Assembly (NCBI RefSeq): GCF_027270315.1
Contig: NZ_CP114413.1
Span: 8,990,001 to 9,054,000 of the forward strand
DNA from: Streptomyces cinnabarinus
GTDB lineage: Bacteria > Actinomycetota > Actinomycetes > Streptomycetales > Streptomycetaceae
Direction: 5' to 3'
DNA: 64,000 nucleotides
Part shown: piece after piece, positions 8,502 through 16,971 of the stretch
Layout: every line of letters begins with the position of its first letter
Position numbering within the stretch: position 1 is the stretch's first letter
The notes under the pieces: generated by a model
The model's input: the letters and a program-made list of their open reading frames with translations, nothing else
The model's database searches: none
What the model was told of the DNA's origin: nothing
Made by a program: the position numbers and the translations under genes

Positions 8502-9448
8502 GCTGTGATGCTCCTGTCGACGGCTGCCTTGACACGGTCGGGGGCGGTACGCAGGGAGACGTCGAGGGTGGCCGGGCGGCGGGCGGCGTTCATGAAGTTG
8601 AAGCCCATGACGGCCAGTTCCTCGGCGCTGGGCTCGATCCGCACGACGCGGGTCCCCGCGGCCCGAAGCAGGTGTTCCTCCGCGTCGAGGGTGCGGGTCA
8701 TCCAGCGCCTGACAACGCGTTCCAGGCGGCTGAGCCCGGTGGCGGGGGCGCCCCCGGACGTCGTCATCGGGGCGACGATCACCACTTCGTCCAGGCCGAG
8801 CGGGGCAACAAGGTCGGCCGACGTCGGCGACAGAATCCCGCCGTCCAGGTAGGCGCGCCCATCGATGCGTACGGGAGGGAACCAGCCCGGGATCGCCCAC
8901 GACGCGGCGATCGCACTGCCGATGTCGGCGACGGGTGCGCCGGGCGATCCGAACGCGACCCGTCTGCCGGAGCGCGTCTCGGTCGCCACCAGCCATGTAC
9001 GTGACGAGTCAAGCCACGTACGGCCGTTGGCCAGCGCGGCGCCGAAGCTCCGCAGCCACCCCGCATCCCCCCGGCCGCGCGGCAGGAGGCCGAGCAGCCC
9101 CGTCCCGAGCGGGACACGACCGAGGACGGCCCCAGCCATCAGACCGGCGCCCGGCAGGCCCGGCCACGGAACCGGTGGCAGGGCGCCCGGATGCGCGCCG
9201 ACGTGCCGGAGGAGCAGCGGGTCCGCGTCGGGGTGGCCCTGCAGTGCCGCGAGCAGGTCGGAGACCGACCGGCCGGACCCCAGCGCGGACACGACCTCTG
9301 CCCCCGTCGACGTTCCCACCAGCACCTGTGCCGTGCGGGCGTCCCAGTCGAGCCGTTCCTCGACCGCGGCCAGCGCCGCAACCGCCCATGCGTAGCCGAG
9401 GGTTCCGCCGCACCCGACGACCAGCCCGCGTCGTTGACTCCCCGTCAT
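8498..9448 (-). CDS. Patatin-like phospholipase/esterase
   Basis: A 316-residue protein with the patatin features in order: a glycine-rich oxyanion loop (GCGGTLGYAW), the nucleophile elbow GTSTG (residues ~45-49), and the Asp of the Ser-Asp dyad in YLDGGILSPTSADL. It has no signal peptide, so it probably acts on intracellular lipids or esters. It is the first gene of a two-gene operon with the monooxygenase (4-bp overlap). Its ribosome site GGGAG lies inside the palindrome at 9451-9480, so a repressor bound there would also cover the start of translation. Confidence 0.85.
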   Translation of the reverse strand: MTGSQRRGLVVGCGGTLGYAWAVAALAAVEERLDWDARTAQVLVGTSTGAEVVSALGSGRSVSDLLAALQGHPDADPLLLRHVGAHPGALPPVPWPGLPGAGLMAGAVLGRVPLGTGLLGLLPRGRGDAGWLRSFGAALANGRTWLDSSRTWLVATETRSGRRVAFGSPGAPVADIGSAIAASWAIPGWFPPVRIDGRAYLDGGILSPTSADLVAPLGLDEVVIVAPMTTSGGAPATGLSRLERVVRRWMTRTLDAEEHLLRAAGTRVVRIEPSAEELAVMGFNFMNAARRPATLDVSLRTAPDRVKAAVDRSITA

Positions 9449-9450
9449 GG

Positions 9451-9480
9451 ATTCTCCCAGTATTCGAATTCCAAGAGAAT
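9451..9480. promoter_or_regulatory. Palindrome between patatin and TetR genes: candidate TetR operator
   Basis: The arms ATTCTC (9451-9456) and GAGAAT (9475-9480) flank a central ATTCGAAT (9462-9469). Size, symmetry and position, in the 58-bp gap between divergent genes, fit an autoregulatory TetR-family operator. Confidence 0.55.
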
Positions 9481-9506
9481 CTGAAAGCTAGCGGTATCCT
9501 CCGGGA

Positions 9507-10100
9507 GTGGCAAGACTGACCCGGGCCGAAAGCCAGGCCCGCACCCGCGAACACGTCCTCGATACCGCGTACACGCTCTTCCTGAGCGACGGCTTCACAG
9601 CGACGTCCATGGAGCGTGTCGCCGAGGCGGCGGGCTACTCGAAGGGGGCGGTGTACTCCAACTTCGCGACCAAGAACGAGCTGTGCCTGGCCGTCCTTGA
9701 CCGGATCGCCGCAGAACAGGTGACGCAGCTGGCCGCCGCGATGGGCACCGCGCCCCGCTTCGAGGACCGGATCGCGGGATTCTCCCGCTGGGCCGACGAG
9801 ACCATCGGCGACAGCTCGTGGACCTCGCTGGAAGTCGAGTTCGCCACCGCCAATCGCCACGACACGCAGGTGTGCGAGCAGCTCGCCCAACGCCGACGCA
9901 CCGTCACCGACGCGCTGGCGGACCTGATCCGGGCACAGGCGGACGAACTCGGCCTCACCCCTGCCCTGCCCGCCGACACCGCCGCCCTGACCCTGCTCAG
10001 TCTCGGCATCGGGCTCGGGGTCCAGCGCGCCTTCGACCCGACCGTCCCCGTGCAGCCCATCGTCGACCTGCTGCGCAGTGTCATGAGCGGGCGCCCCTGA
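9507..10100 (+). CDS. TetR-family transcriptional regulator
   Basis: A 197-residue protein starting at GTG. It has an N-terminal TetR helix-turn-helix (TREHVLDTAYTLFLSDGF, then TSMERVAEAAGYSKGAVYSNF) and a helical ligand-binding/dimer domain with the usual C-terminal LLRSVMSG. It is divergent from the patatin/monooxygenase operon with a palindrome between them, so it is likely the operon's repressor. The inducer is unknown. Confidence 0.9.
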   Translation: MARLTRAESQARTREHVLDTAYTLFLSDGFTATSMERVAEAAGYSKGAVYSNFATKNELCLAVLDRIAAEQVTQLAAAMGTAPRFEDRIAGFSRWADETIGDSSWTSLEVEFATANRHDTQVCEQLAQRRRTVTDALADLIRAQADELGLTPALPADTAALTLLSLGIGLGVQRAFDPTVPVQPIVDLLRSVMSGRP

Positions 10101-10274
10101 GGGCGCGGCACAGCCCGTGGCCGCGGTGGAGCGCTCGCGCGTGAGTGGATCGCGCCGGATCGCCGGATCTTCTTCTGGATTCTGCTGGCGGTACGCCGCG
10201 ACGTTCGGCGTCCGGGGCGTCCTCATGCTCGGGCGGAACGACCCATGGCGGGCCGGGCTTTTAGGTGCTGCGGG

Positions 10275-10730
10275 TCATGACGTTGCTGACGTGGCGTCGG
10301 TCAACGGCTTCTGGGGGTAGGCGCGGAGCACGAGGGATGTGGTGACAGGGCCGTAACGGGCAAGTGCGTCGACCACTTCTTCGAGTCGTCCTGCCTGGGG
10401 GCAGTGGACGTCGAAGATGAGGCAGTCTTCCCCCGTGACTCTGAGGGTGGAGGCGATCTCGGAGGTCCGGGAGGCGAAGTCCAGGGCGCGTGAGAGCTGG
10501 GCGTGCGTGGTGCGCAGCCGGATGACCGCGTGAATGTTCAGACCGAGGGCCGCTGGGTCGACCACGGCTCGGTAGCCGGTGATGACGCCGATCTTCTCCA
10601 GCCGCTGGATGCGCGCGCCGGCCGCGGGCTGCGAGAGTCCGACGCGGCGCCCTACCTCCGCACCGGTCAACCGGCCGTCGGTCTGGAGCAGGGCGAGGAT
10701 GTCTCGGTCTATCCGGTCGAGTGATTCCAT
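10275..10730 (-). CDS. Lrp/AsnC-family transcriptional regulator
   Basis: A 151-residue protein with an N-terminal winged HTH (LDRIDRDILALLQTDGRL, VGLSQPAAGARIQRLEKIG) followed by a RAM/ACT-like domain (VRVTGEDCLIFDVHC, LEEVVDALARYG). Family members sense amino acids or related ligands. I use ATG 10730; a GTG four codons upstream (10742) has a better AAGGA ribosome site and may be the true start. Divergent, by about 105 bp, from the RBBP9-like hydrolase, which is its most likely target besides itself. Confidence 0.9.
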   Translation of the reverse strand: MESLDRIDRDILALLQTDGRLTGAEVGRRVGLSQPAAGARIQRLEKIGVITGYRAVVDPAALGLNIHAVIRLRTTHAQLSRALDFASRTSEIASTLRVTGEDCLIFDVHCPQAGRLEEVVDALARYGPVTTSLVLRAYPQKPLTDATSATS

Positions 10731-10835
10731 TGTTGTCCGCACCAATTCCTTTGAGATCACTTGCGTCTCCACCGCTGCCCTGATGCATCCAACAGAATCT
10801 GCGCCAGGCGCTCCCTTGATCGTAGGGAGCGACGA

Positions 10836-11402
10836 GTGGAACGGTGGTGGGCAGTGGTCGCGTACGTCATCATCCCCGGTATCGACGGCTCGGACGGGCA
10901 GCACTGGCAGACCTTGTGGGAGCGGCAGTGGGGCACCTCGGCGGTGAGGATCTCCCCGGCGTCGTGGTCCGCCCCCGACCTGGATGACTGGGTCGACGCT
11001 GTCCAGGAGGCGTACGACGACGCTTCCCAGCAGGACAGCCATGTTGTGTTGGTGGCCCACAGCCTGGGCTGCTGGGCTGCGTCCGCCTGGCTGGAGAAGA
11101 ACCCCTCGCGTCCGGCAGGCGGCGCCTTCCTGGTCGCGCCGCCCGACCCGCAAGGGCCGGCTTTCCCACGCCGGGCTGCCACGACGTTCACCGAGGTGTC
11201 GGCACAACCGTTGTCGTGCCCGGCGCTGGTGGTGGGCAGCACCAATGACCCGTACTGCACCCCGGAGGCGGCCGCCGGATTCGCGGCACGGTGGGAGGCG
11301 CGATGGCACCTGGCCGGCGCCATCGGACACATCAACTCCGCCAGCGGCCTGGGCTCGTGGCAGCACGGCCGTGAACTCCTGGACTCGCTGACCCAGGGGT
11401 GA
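10836..11402 (+). CDS. RBBP9/YdeN-family serine hydrolase
   Basis: A 188-residue small alpha/beta hydrolase. The family signature is YVIIPGIDGSDGQHWQTLWE near the start; the nucleophile elbow is AHSLGCWA; PALVVGSTNDPYC supplies the acid, and GHINSASGLGSW the His. GTG 10836 is chosen because GGGAG lies 6 nt before it; a GTG at 10854 is possible. RBBP9-like proteins are intracellular serine hydrolases, mostly with unknown substrates. Faces the Lrp regulator. Confidence 0.85.
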   Translation: MERWWAVVAYVIIPGIDGSDGQHWQTLWERQWGTSAVRISPASWSAPDLDDWVDAVQEAYDDASQQDSHVVLVAHSLGCWAASAWLEKNPSRPAGGAFLVAPPDPQGPAFPRRAATTFTEVSAQPLSCPALVVGSTNDPYCTPEAAAGFAARWEARWHLAGAIGHINSASGLGSWQHGRELLDSLTQG

Positions 11403-11609
11403 TCAACCGCCGTATAGGACGTATGGCACCAGGTACCGCCCTGAAGTTCCCTGACGCACAAGATATGTGCCGCCGTCCGTCGAAGGCCGCCGTCGGCTCG
11501 TCGAACGGTGGTCGCTGTGGGTCTCGAGGTGAGCTGTGTACAGCCGTTGCGCCCCCCGCGGGCTGGCACTCTGCGGAGGGACTTGCGATCACGCGGCCAA
11601 CTGCCCTGC

Positions 11610-11951
11610 CTACTCGGCCTCGTGGCGCAGCTTGGTGGCCCGCTCGGCCGGGTCGTAGTCCGGTCCGACACCCTCGATCAGCAGCACATCGCCCTCGATG
11701 TGATCGGTACGCAGGTGCAGGATGTTCCGGTAGGCGGGGGAGTCGTACCAGGCACGGGCCTCTGCCAGGCTGGGGAACTCGATCAGCACCATGCTGCCGG
11801 GCCATGTGCCCTCCACGACCTCGGTTGGCGGGCCGTGGATGAGGAAGCGGCCGGAGAAGGGGTCGAGGGTGGCCTGGATGCGCTCCAAGTACTCGATGAT
11901 GTCGGTGTGATGGCGGCGGCTGCGGAGGTGGGCGAAGCCATAGGCGGACAC
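11610..11951 (-). CDS. DUF1330 family protein
   Basis: A 113-residue dimeric alpha-beta barrel fold protein. The family is shown by the ending of its core, VLIEFPSLAEARAWYDSPAY, and by GRFLIHGPPTEVVEGTWPG. GTG 11951 is preceded by AAGGAG at 8 nt. Function of the family is not established. It is alone on its strand, with a 410-bp upstream region. Confidence 0.8.
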   Translation of the reverse strand: MSAYGFAHLRSRRHHTDIIEYLERIQATLDPFSGRFLIHGPPTEVVEGTWPGSMVLIEFPSLAEARAWYDSPAYRNILHLRTDHIEGDVLLIEGVGPDYDPAERATKLRHEAE

Positions 11952-12361
11952 GGCAGGGCTCCTTCGTTCCGTTCGCCCCAGGGCGGGGTGACGACCGGAA
12001 CGTAGCCGGGAGGGAGGCATGAGGGCGATTACGTCGTGGGTAATTGCTGTTCTCGGGCGTCCTGGTCATCGGCGCCCCTGCTTGTCAGCCGTCCCCCCGA
12101 GGCTTTGGGAATCTGCGTCCGTGAGGCTTTCGGCGACACGCGCATCGAACCCGCCGGCCATTCAGGGACGATGGAGTCGGCGGAGCCGTGTCGTCGACCG
12201 GGTTGGTGACAGGGGGAGACATCAGCTCCGTCCCGAGATCGGCAATGCGTCGTTGAACAGCTCAGTCGGCAGTGGAGCCGGTTGGCGGGCAGGCATGCGA
12301 CGGCCCTTTACGTCGCGCCGTTGAGGTCGTACTCCTGCCAGGACGATGGGATGTGCTCAGG
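11952..12361 (-). other. Region between CdiI-like gene and DUF1330 gene
   Basis: No independent gene is visible. At its high-coordinate end, 12308-12361 continues the frame of the CdiI-like gene beyond its TGA for 17 protein-like codons to a TAA. The remainder presumably holds the DUF1330 promoter; I see no clear -10/-35 pair. Confidence 0.4.
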
Positions 12362-12787
12362 TCACCGAGATCCGTCGGGCCGGGCGACGAACGCGGCGAG
12401 TTCCGCGGCGGCGTCGCGAGGCAGGTCAGCTACGGCTGTCTGGGGCAGCTCGGTGATCACGTCACGCAGCCGCGCTTCGAGGTCTGGGATCATGGACCAG
12501 GCGGAGGCCGGGGCCTGGATCGCGGCGAGCAGCAGGTCACCCTCGTAGAAGTAGGCGTCCAGCAGGGGTTCTTCAAGCAGCAGGTGCACGGTGACCGGAA
12601 GGACGTAGGCGAGCGACACCTGCTGGGAGACGAGCGTGCGCAGATCCGCTGGACTGAGGTCGATGAGCGGTACGCGTCGCAGGGTGTGCACCTTGTGTAC
12701 CAGAGAGGTCGCGTCGGCGGGTGGAGGGTTCCAGCGCGGAGGGTCGAGTTCGTCGAGCGTGCGGCTGAGGTGGAGCAGATGCGCCAT
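12362..12787 (-). CDS. CdiI-like immunity-family protein
   Basis: A 141-residue acidic, mostly helical protein. The segment LSPADLRTLVSQQVSLAY, followed by LPVTVHLL and YEGDLLLA, matches the family annotated as contact-dependent growth inhibition immunity proteins (CdiI_3-like), in which DLR-LI-Q and FYPGDLL are the conserved marks. Its ATG lies 4 nt after the stop of the caspase/vWA gene, with AAGG overlapping, so it is the third gene of that operon. No CdiA toxin is present in this window, so a role as immunity protein against a contact toxin is doubtful. It may instead restrain the caspase, which is inference. The same frame continues after its TGA for 17 codons. Confidence 0.6.
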   Translation of the reverse strand: MAHLLHLSRTLDELDPPRWNPPPADATSLVHKVHTLRRVPLIDLSPADLRTLVSQQVSLAYVLPVTVHLLLEEPLLDAYFYEGDLLLAAIQAPASAWSMIPDLEARLRDVITELPQTAVADLPRDAAAELAAFVARPDGSR

Positions 12788-12791
12788 GCCT

Positions 12792-14651
12792 TCATTGTCG
12801 GTCCTCGACGGGCGCGGCCTGTCCGGGATCCGGGCGCATCGCTCTGCGGACCGCGTCCCGGAGTTCGTCGTTCCGTTGACGGTATGACGTGTGGAAGGGC
12901 TGGTCTTCTCGCCCCTGTGCATCGGGCCCCCAGCGGACCCGCAACAGGCGCTGCCCGACGGTCTCGTCGTTGCCGTTCGCATCGGGGCGGATGACGGCCA
13001 CGGCGGCGGCCAGCACCTCGATGCCAGGACGGCGCGCGGCCGCCAGGTCGAGGGCGAGGTGGTAGTCGCGGCTCTCCTCTCCCCAGATGCCCAGCGGATA
13101 GTCCCGGGTCTCTCTGCCCGATCCTGTGAACTCCTGGGTGAGGTCCTGGACGTATGGGCTCACTTGCTTGATGCAGCGGACGCGGGCCTCCGGGGTCCAG
13201 ATGCGCAGCAGCGGATTGGCGACCGCTGTTCCGGCCCAGCGTGCGACGGTCTCGCACAGCGCGCTGGGCAGGCCCGCGGGGTCGGCGACGATGTCGGCGG
13301 AACCGAGCAGCGCGTTGGCTATCCCGGTCAGTTGAGGGACGCTCCAGTCGGTGCCGATTCCTCGGACGTCGGCGCTGAGCCGGCCACGGCATTCGTTCAG
13401 AGCCGCTGCCAGCTCCTCGGGGCGTTCATCGAGGGCGTCGGTCAGCAGGACGACATGACCGTGGTCGAGGTCGGCGAGCAGGGTGCGCGCCGCGCGGAGC
13501 CAGGGGGCGAACGCGGATCCGGGGCGTGGGCGCATGCGCTCCAGGGCGGTCCTGGCCTCCCTTCGTGTCGCCCTGGAGGCCGGCGCCGGACCGGCACGGT
13601 CGGGGTAGATCACCGCGGCGGTCGCCGCGCCGGAGACGATGGCGAAGCGCACGCCGTCCGGCAGGAATTCCAGTGCCTCGGCCGTGGCGTGGCGTGCGGC
13701 GTCCCAGTTCGCCGACCCACTTGTGGCGGAGGTCTTGCAGCCGAGCAGGAACACGATGCCCTGGCGGCGGAGTGAGATATCAGGCACCAGGCGGTCTGCT
13801 GTGTCCCGGGCCGTCACTGTGACCACCGCGTTGACCTCGGTACTTCCCGGCGGGAGCCAGTCGTTCGCCCAGGAATCGAGGGAGAGGTCGAGCGGCCGCA
13901 AGGTGACGGACCGTGGACGGTTGCGATGGGCGAGGTTGCGGACCAGAGGGATACGGGCGCCCATACCCGTACTGCGCTGCTGCGGCTGCGGATAGGACTT
14001 GCTGAGACACCGCTGGAGCACGTGCTCGAAGAGGGTCTGGCAGTCCAGGATCTGGCCGGCCTCGGGGATGCCCGAGCCCAACACCGTGATCAGCTCTCCG
14101 GTGAAGGCCGTGTACTTTGCGTCCAGTGGTGCCAGGGCGGTCCGCGTCGGCGCGGTCGCGGTCATGGTGTAGGTGCCCTCGATGAGGGCGCGGTCGGCGA
14201 ACTGCGCGCTGGAGGCGGCCATTTCGGAGCCGATGGCACGGCCACCGAAGCAGCAGTCGAGCAGCAGTACCTTGCGGGTCGCGCGTGTACGCAGGAACGC
14301 CTGACGCACCTGGTCGAATTCCAGGGCGGCCCACAGTCGGTCGGCCCTGGTGGCGGGTGTGGCCAGGTGGAGCGCCCCGTCCCGCTCGGCGCACAAGCCG
14401 TGCCCGGCGTAGTAGACCAGTAGCAGGTCTTGTGCACTTTGAGACGCCCGGTCCAGTATGTCGGTGATCATGATGCGGTCCTGGTTCAGGAGCACCGAGC
14501 AGTGCTGCTTGTTCAGACCCCACAGCCGTCGGTCCGTCAGCGAGCCGGACAGGCCGGCGAGGTTCCGCGCCACGGCGGGGAGGGGACTGAGGGACGCGTA
14601 CTCGGCGCAACCGATCAGTACCGCGCGGGAGAGTTCGGTGTCGGCGGTCAT
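12792..14651 (-). CDS. Caspase-like / degenerate vWA protein (predicted conflict-system effector)
   Basis: A 619-residue protein. Residues 5-240 are a caspase-like domain with His84 in VYYAGHG and Cys134 in LLDCCFGG. Residues ~275-475 look like a von Willebrand A domain: central strand GIVFLLGC, then helix, then HVVLLTDALDE. The first MIDAS motif, normally DxSxS, reads LGCKTSATSG and lacks the Asp. A C-terminal region of about 140 residues (480-619) is unrecognised. It has no NTPase or repeat domain, unlike the caspase protein at 1951-4797. AGGA precedes the ATG, and the gene is sandwiched between EACC1 (16 nt upstream) and the CdiI-like gene (4 nt downstream). Probably a proteolytic effector triggered through the EACC1/vWA parts. 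Confidence 0.75.
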   Translation of the reverse strand: MTADTELSRAVLIGCAEYASLSPLPAVARNLAGLSGSLTDRRLWGLNKQHCSVLLNQDRIMITDILDRASQSAQDLLLVYYAGHGLCAERDGALHLATPATRADRLWAALEFDQVRQAFLRTRATRKVLLLDCCFGGRAIGSEMAASSAQFADRALIEGTYTMTATAPTRTALAPLDAKYTAFTGELITVLGSGIPEAGQILDCQTLFEHVLQRCLSKSYPQPQQRSTGMGARIPLVRNLAHRNRPRSVTLRPLDLSLDSWANDWLPPGSTEVNAVVTVTARDTADRLVPDISLRRQGIVFLLGCKTSATSGSANWDAARHATAEALEFLPDGVRFAIVSGAATAAVIYPDRAGPAPASRATRREARTALERMRPRPGSAFAPWLRAARTLLADLDHGHVVLLTDALDERPEELAAALNECRGRLSADVRGIGTDWSVPQLTGIANALLGSADIVADPAGLPSALCETVARWAGTAVANPLLRIWTPEARVRCIKQVSPYVQDLTQEFTGSGRETRDYPLGIWGEESRDYHLALDLAAARRPGIEVLAAAVAVIRPDANGNDETVGQRLLRVRWGPDAQGREDQPFHTSYRQRNDELRDAVRRAMRPDPGQAAPVEDRQ

Positions 14652-14667
14652 TGCGGTTCCTGCGCGA

Positions 14668-15084
14668 CTATGCGTCCGAGAGGTCGTCGTCAGGGCCTGT
14701 GCCTGTTCCAGTGCCTGTGAGGAAATCGGCTGCTCGCTGCCGACTCTCCGGCGAACCGTCGTTGTCCTCGACACGGCGGCCGTCGCCTCGCCGGAACTCC
14801 ACACGTGTGCGGTGGGTCCGTGTGCTGCGCCATGTGCCGTAGGCGATGAGGAGGTTGGCGAGACTGACCGCGTCGTCGAACACCACCTGGATGGCGTCGA
14901 AGGCACCCCCCATGTCCTCCGGGGCGGCACTACTCCTCGTCAGCGTCACGGAAGCGGCTCGCGCGACCTCGGGATCGGCACGGAGCCATGCTCCGAGGGA
15001 GCGCAGCGCCGTGTCCGCTTCCTCGTCCAACAACCTGACTGTGACTTCCAAGGAGCCCTCCCCGAGTGACGCGCCCAGGCGCAC
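14668..15084 (-). CDS. EACC1 domain protein
   Basis: A 138-residue protein whose core aligns with the EACC1 protein at 1586-1951: EVTVRLLDEEADTALRSL, then VARAASVTL, then AIQVVFDDAVSLANLLIAYG and TWRSTRTHRT. After the domain comes a charged tail with a TG repeat. GTG 15084 is the long start; TTG 15051, just before EVTVRLL and preceded by GGGGAGG, would give a protein of the same length as its homologue and may be the real start. First gene of the EACC1-caspase/vWA-CdiI-like operon. Confidence 0.7.
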   Translation of the reverse strand: MRLGASLGEGSLEVTVRLLDEEADTALRSLGAWLRADPEVARAASVTLTRSSAAPEDMGGAFDAIQVVFDDAVSLANLLIAYGTWRSTRTHRTRVEFRRGDGRRVEDNDGSPESRQRAADFLTGTGTGTGPDDDLSDA

Positions 15085-15235
15085 GAAGCACCCTCAGTAT
15101 GCCGACTCATCGGGTTGAATCACCCCAACTAGCCCAATTCCGAGCGCCTTTGACAGCCAGATCCGCGGTCCGTGCGGACGATCGCCAGGGCACGACGAGA
15201 AGCTGCCGATCTCCATCGATGCCGGGACTGCGGGG

Positions 15236-16123
15236 TCAGTGGGCCGGCGCCGCCTTCTCGGCTGGCCGGGGTCCCCGGGTCATCAGCACCCCCGCGAGGG
15301 CCGCGATGGGATTCATGAGGACCCCGTAGACGGCGGCGGGTACGGCCAGGCTGACGCTGCCGAGCACGCTGATGGCCAGGGTCATGGCGATGGCGCTGTT
15401 GTGAACACCGATCTCCATGGAGCAGGCGATCGACTGCCGCTTGTCCAACCGGGCCATGCGGGGTATCGCGTACCCGATCGTGAGGCTCAGCGCGCAGAAG
15501 ACCACCGCCGTCGGCCCTACGTCCGAGAGGTAGTCGCCGATGTTGTCCCTCTCGGCCACCAGCGCGCCGGTGATGATCGTGACGAGTACGGCGACCGACA
15601 GCAGCCGAACCGGGCGGTCCATGCGGCGCGCGAACTCCTGTGAGCGGCGGCGGATGACGAGCCCGATCGCCACCGGCACGAGTACCAGGGCGAACACCTG
15701 CAGGATCTTGCCGAACTGCAACCCCATGCCGTTCTCGCCGATGTCCGGTTCGAAGTAGTGCAGGGAGAGGTTGGTGATGATGGGCAGCGTCACGATGGCT
15801 AGCAGCGCGTTCACCGCCGTGAGCGTGATGTTCAGTGCCACGTCGCCACCGAAGAGGTGGCTGTAGAGGTTCGCCGTCGTTCCGCCGGGTGATGCGGCCA
15901 GCAGCATCATGCCGACGGCGAGCACGGGGGAGAGGTCGAAGGCCAGGACCAGGCCCAGGCATACGGCGGGTAGGAGAAGCAGTTGGCAGGACATCGCCAC
16001 GACCACGGCCCGGGGGTGGCGTCGCACTCGCCGGAAGTCGTCGATGGTCAGGGACAGACCCAGTCCGAACATGATGACGGCGAGGGCGAGCGGGAGGAAC
16101 ACGGTGGCGAGGGGAGTGTCCAT
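15236..16123 (-). CDS. Bile acid:sodium symporter family (BASS/SBF) transporter
   Basis: A 295-residue membrane protein with 8-10 hydrophobic helices. Family marks are MFGLGLSLTIDDF in helix 1-2, LLAASPGGTTANLYSHLFGG, and the motif IGVHNSAIAMTLA near the end, where Na+ and substrate bind. BASS proteins carry organic anions (bile acids, pyruvate, pantothenate) with Na+. The start is ATG 16121-16123, with GGAG upstream; a longer frame exists but is not membrane-like. An ArsR-family gene lies 213 bp upstream on the same strand. ACR3 arsenite transporters are a related family, but the sequence fits the SBF group better. Confidence 0.85.
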   Translation of the reverse strand: MDTPLATVFLPLALAVIMFGLGLSLTIDDFRRVRRHPRAVVVAMSCQLLLLPAVCLGLVLAFDLSPVLAVGMMLLAASPGGTTANLYSHLFGGDVALNITLTAVNALLAIVTLPIITNLSLHYFEPDIGENGMGLQFGKILQVFALVLVPVAIGLVIRRRSQEFARRMDRPVRLLSVAVLVTIITGALVAERDNIGDYLSDVGPTAVVFCALSLTIGYAIPRMARLDKRQSIACSMEIGVHNSAIAMTLAISVLGSVSLAVPAAVYGVLMNPIAALAGVLMTRGPRPAEKAAPAH

Positions 16124-16336
16124 GCGCGGCTCCGTCGTCAGGGGCAGGGGTGGCGCGGTGCAGGGGCAAGGCCAGATGACACCCACATGACGGTCCTGCG
16201 TGCACATGCTCAGGTGGTGTCCGCTCCGCGCACAGTAGATGCGGGTGTGAGCACGGTCAACGTGCGCCGCTCATCTCCGATCTGCCATGGCGCCGACGAC
16301 GTCGGATTGCTGGAAATGTCCGATCCGGGGCGCGCG

Positions 16337-16762
16337 TCAGCTCCGTTCGCGCGGTGAGGCTTTGACCGGCTCGTAGGCGTTCTGCACCGTGGCGTAGCCC
16401 GCCAGGTCTGGATCTCTCCGTAGCGTGGCCGGGGCGTCGACCTGCTGGAGTTCGGTGAGGAGCTGGTTCTGGTTGGCGAGCAGCTCGGTGAGGATGCGGC
16501 GGGCCGCACGCAGGAGTTCGGCGACGTCTCCTCCGGCGAGCGCGTAGCGGACCGTGGAGCCTTCCCGCATGGATACGACGATGCCGGAGCGCCGTAGGAC
16601 AGCAAGTTGCTGAGAGAGGCTCGACGGCTCGATCTCGATGTCGGCCAGCAGGTCCCGCACGGACACCGGCCCGTGCTGGAGGAGTTCCAGCACCCTGATG
16701 CGTACGGGGTGGCCGAGCATGCGGAAGAACTCTGCCTTGACCTGGTAGAGGGGGGCCTGCAT
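16337..16762 (-). CDS. ArsR-family winged-helix regulator
   Basis: A 141-residue protein with a clear ArsR HTH (FFRMLGHPVRIRVLELLQHG, VRDLLADI, EPSSLSQQLAVLRRSGIV, REGSTVRYAL). The metal-binding CxC of arsenic sensors is absent from the relevant helix (VRDLLADI), so it is not a classical arsenite repressor. AGGAG lies 9 nt before the ATG. Upstream of the BASS transporter on the same strand, so probably its regulator. Confidence 0.85.
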   Translation of the reverse strand: MQAPLYQVKAEFFRMLGHPVRIRVLELLQHGPVSVRDLLADIEIEPSSLSQQLAVLRRSGIVVSMREGSTVRYALAGGDVAELLRAARRILTELLANQNQLLTELQQVDAPATLRRDPDLAGYATVQNAYEPVKASPRERS

Positions 16763-16904
16763 CGATGCTCGCTCCTGCTCGGGTGGGTGGCTTAGCGGTC
16801 GCCGCGGTGCGGCGGCGTCCATGGACACCGCCGCACCACAGGCCGCCTTCGCATGCCGATCCTTCACGTCTCGGACGCGGCAGGGACGCACATTGACACC
16901 ATGC

Positions 16905-16936
16905 TGATGTGGCGACTTGAAGAAGTTTTCACATCA
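16905..16936. promoter_or_regulatory. Inverted repeat upstream of the ArsR gene
   Basis: TGATGTG (16905-16911) and CACATCA (16930-16936) form perfect 7-bp arms with an 18-bp spacer, about 140 bp upstream of the ArsR start and 36 bp beyond the end of the roadblock-like gene. It could be an operator or a terminator stem for the roadblock gene; spacing fits neither perfectly. Confidence 0.25.
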
Positions 16937-16971
16937 TGGGCATACGTGAGCCCTGGCGTTTCCGAAGCGGG

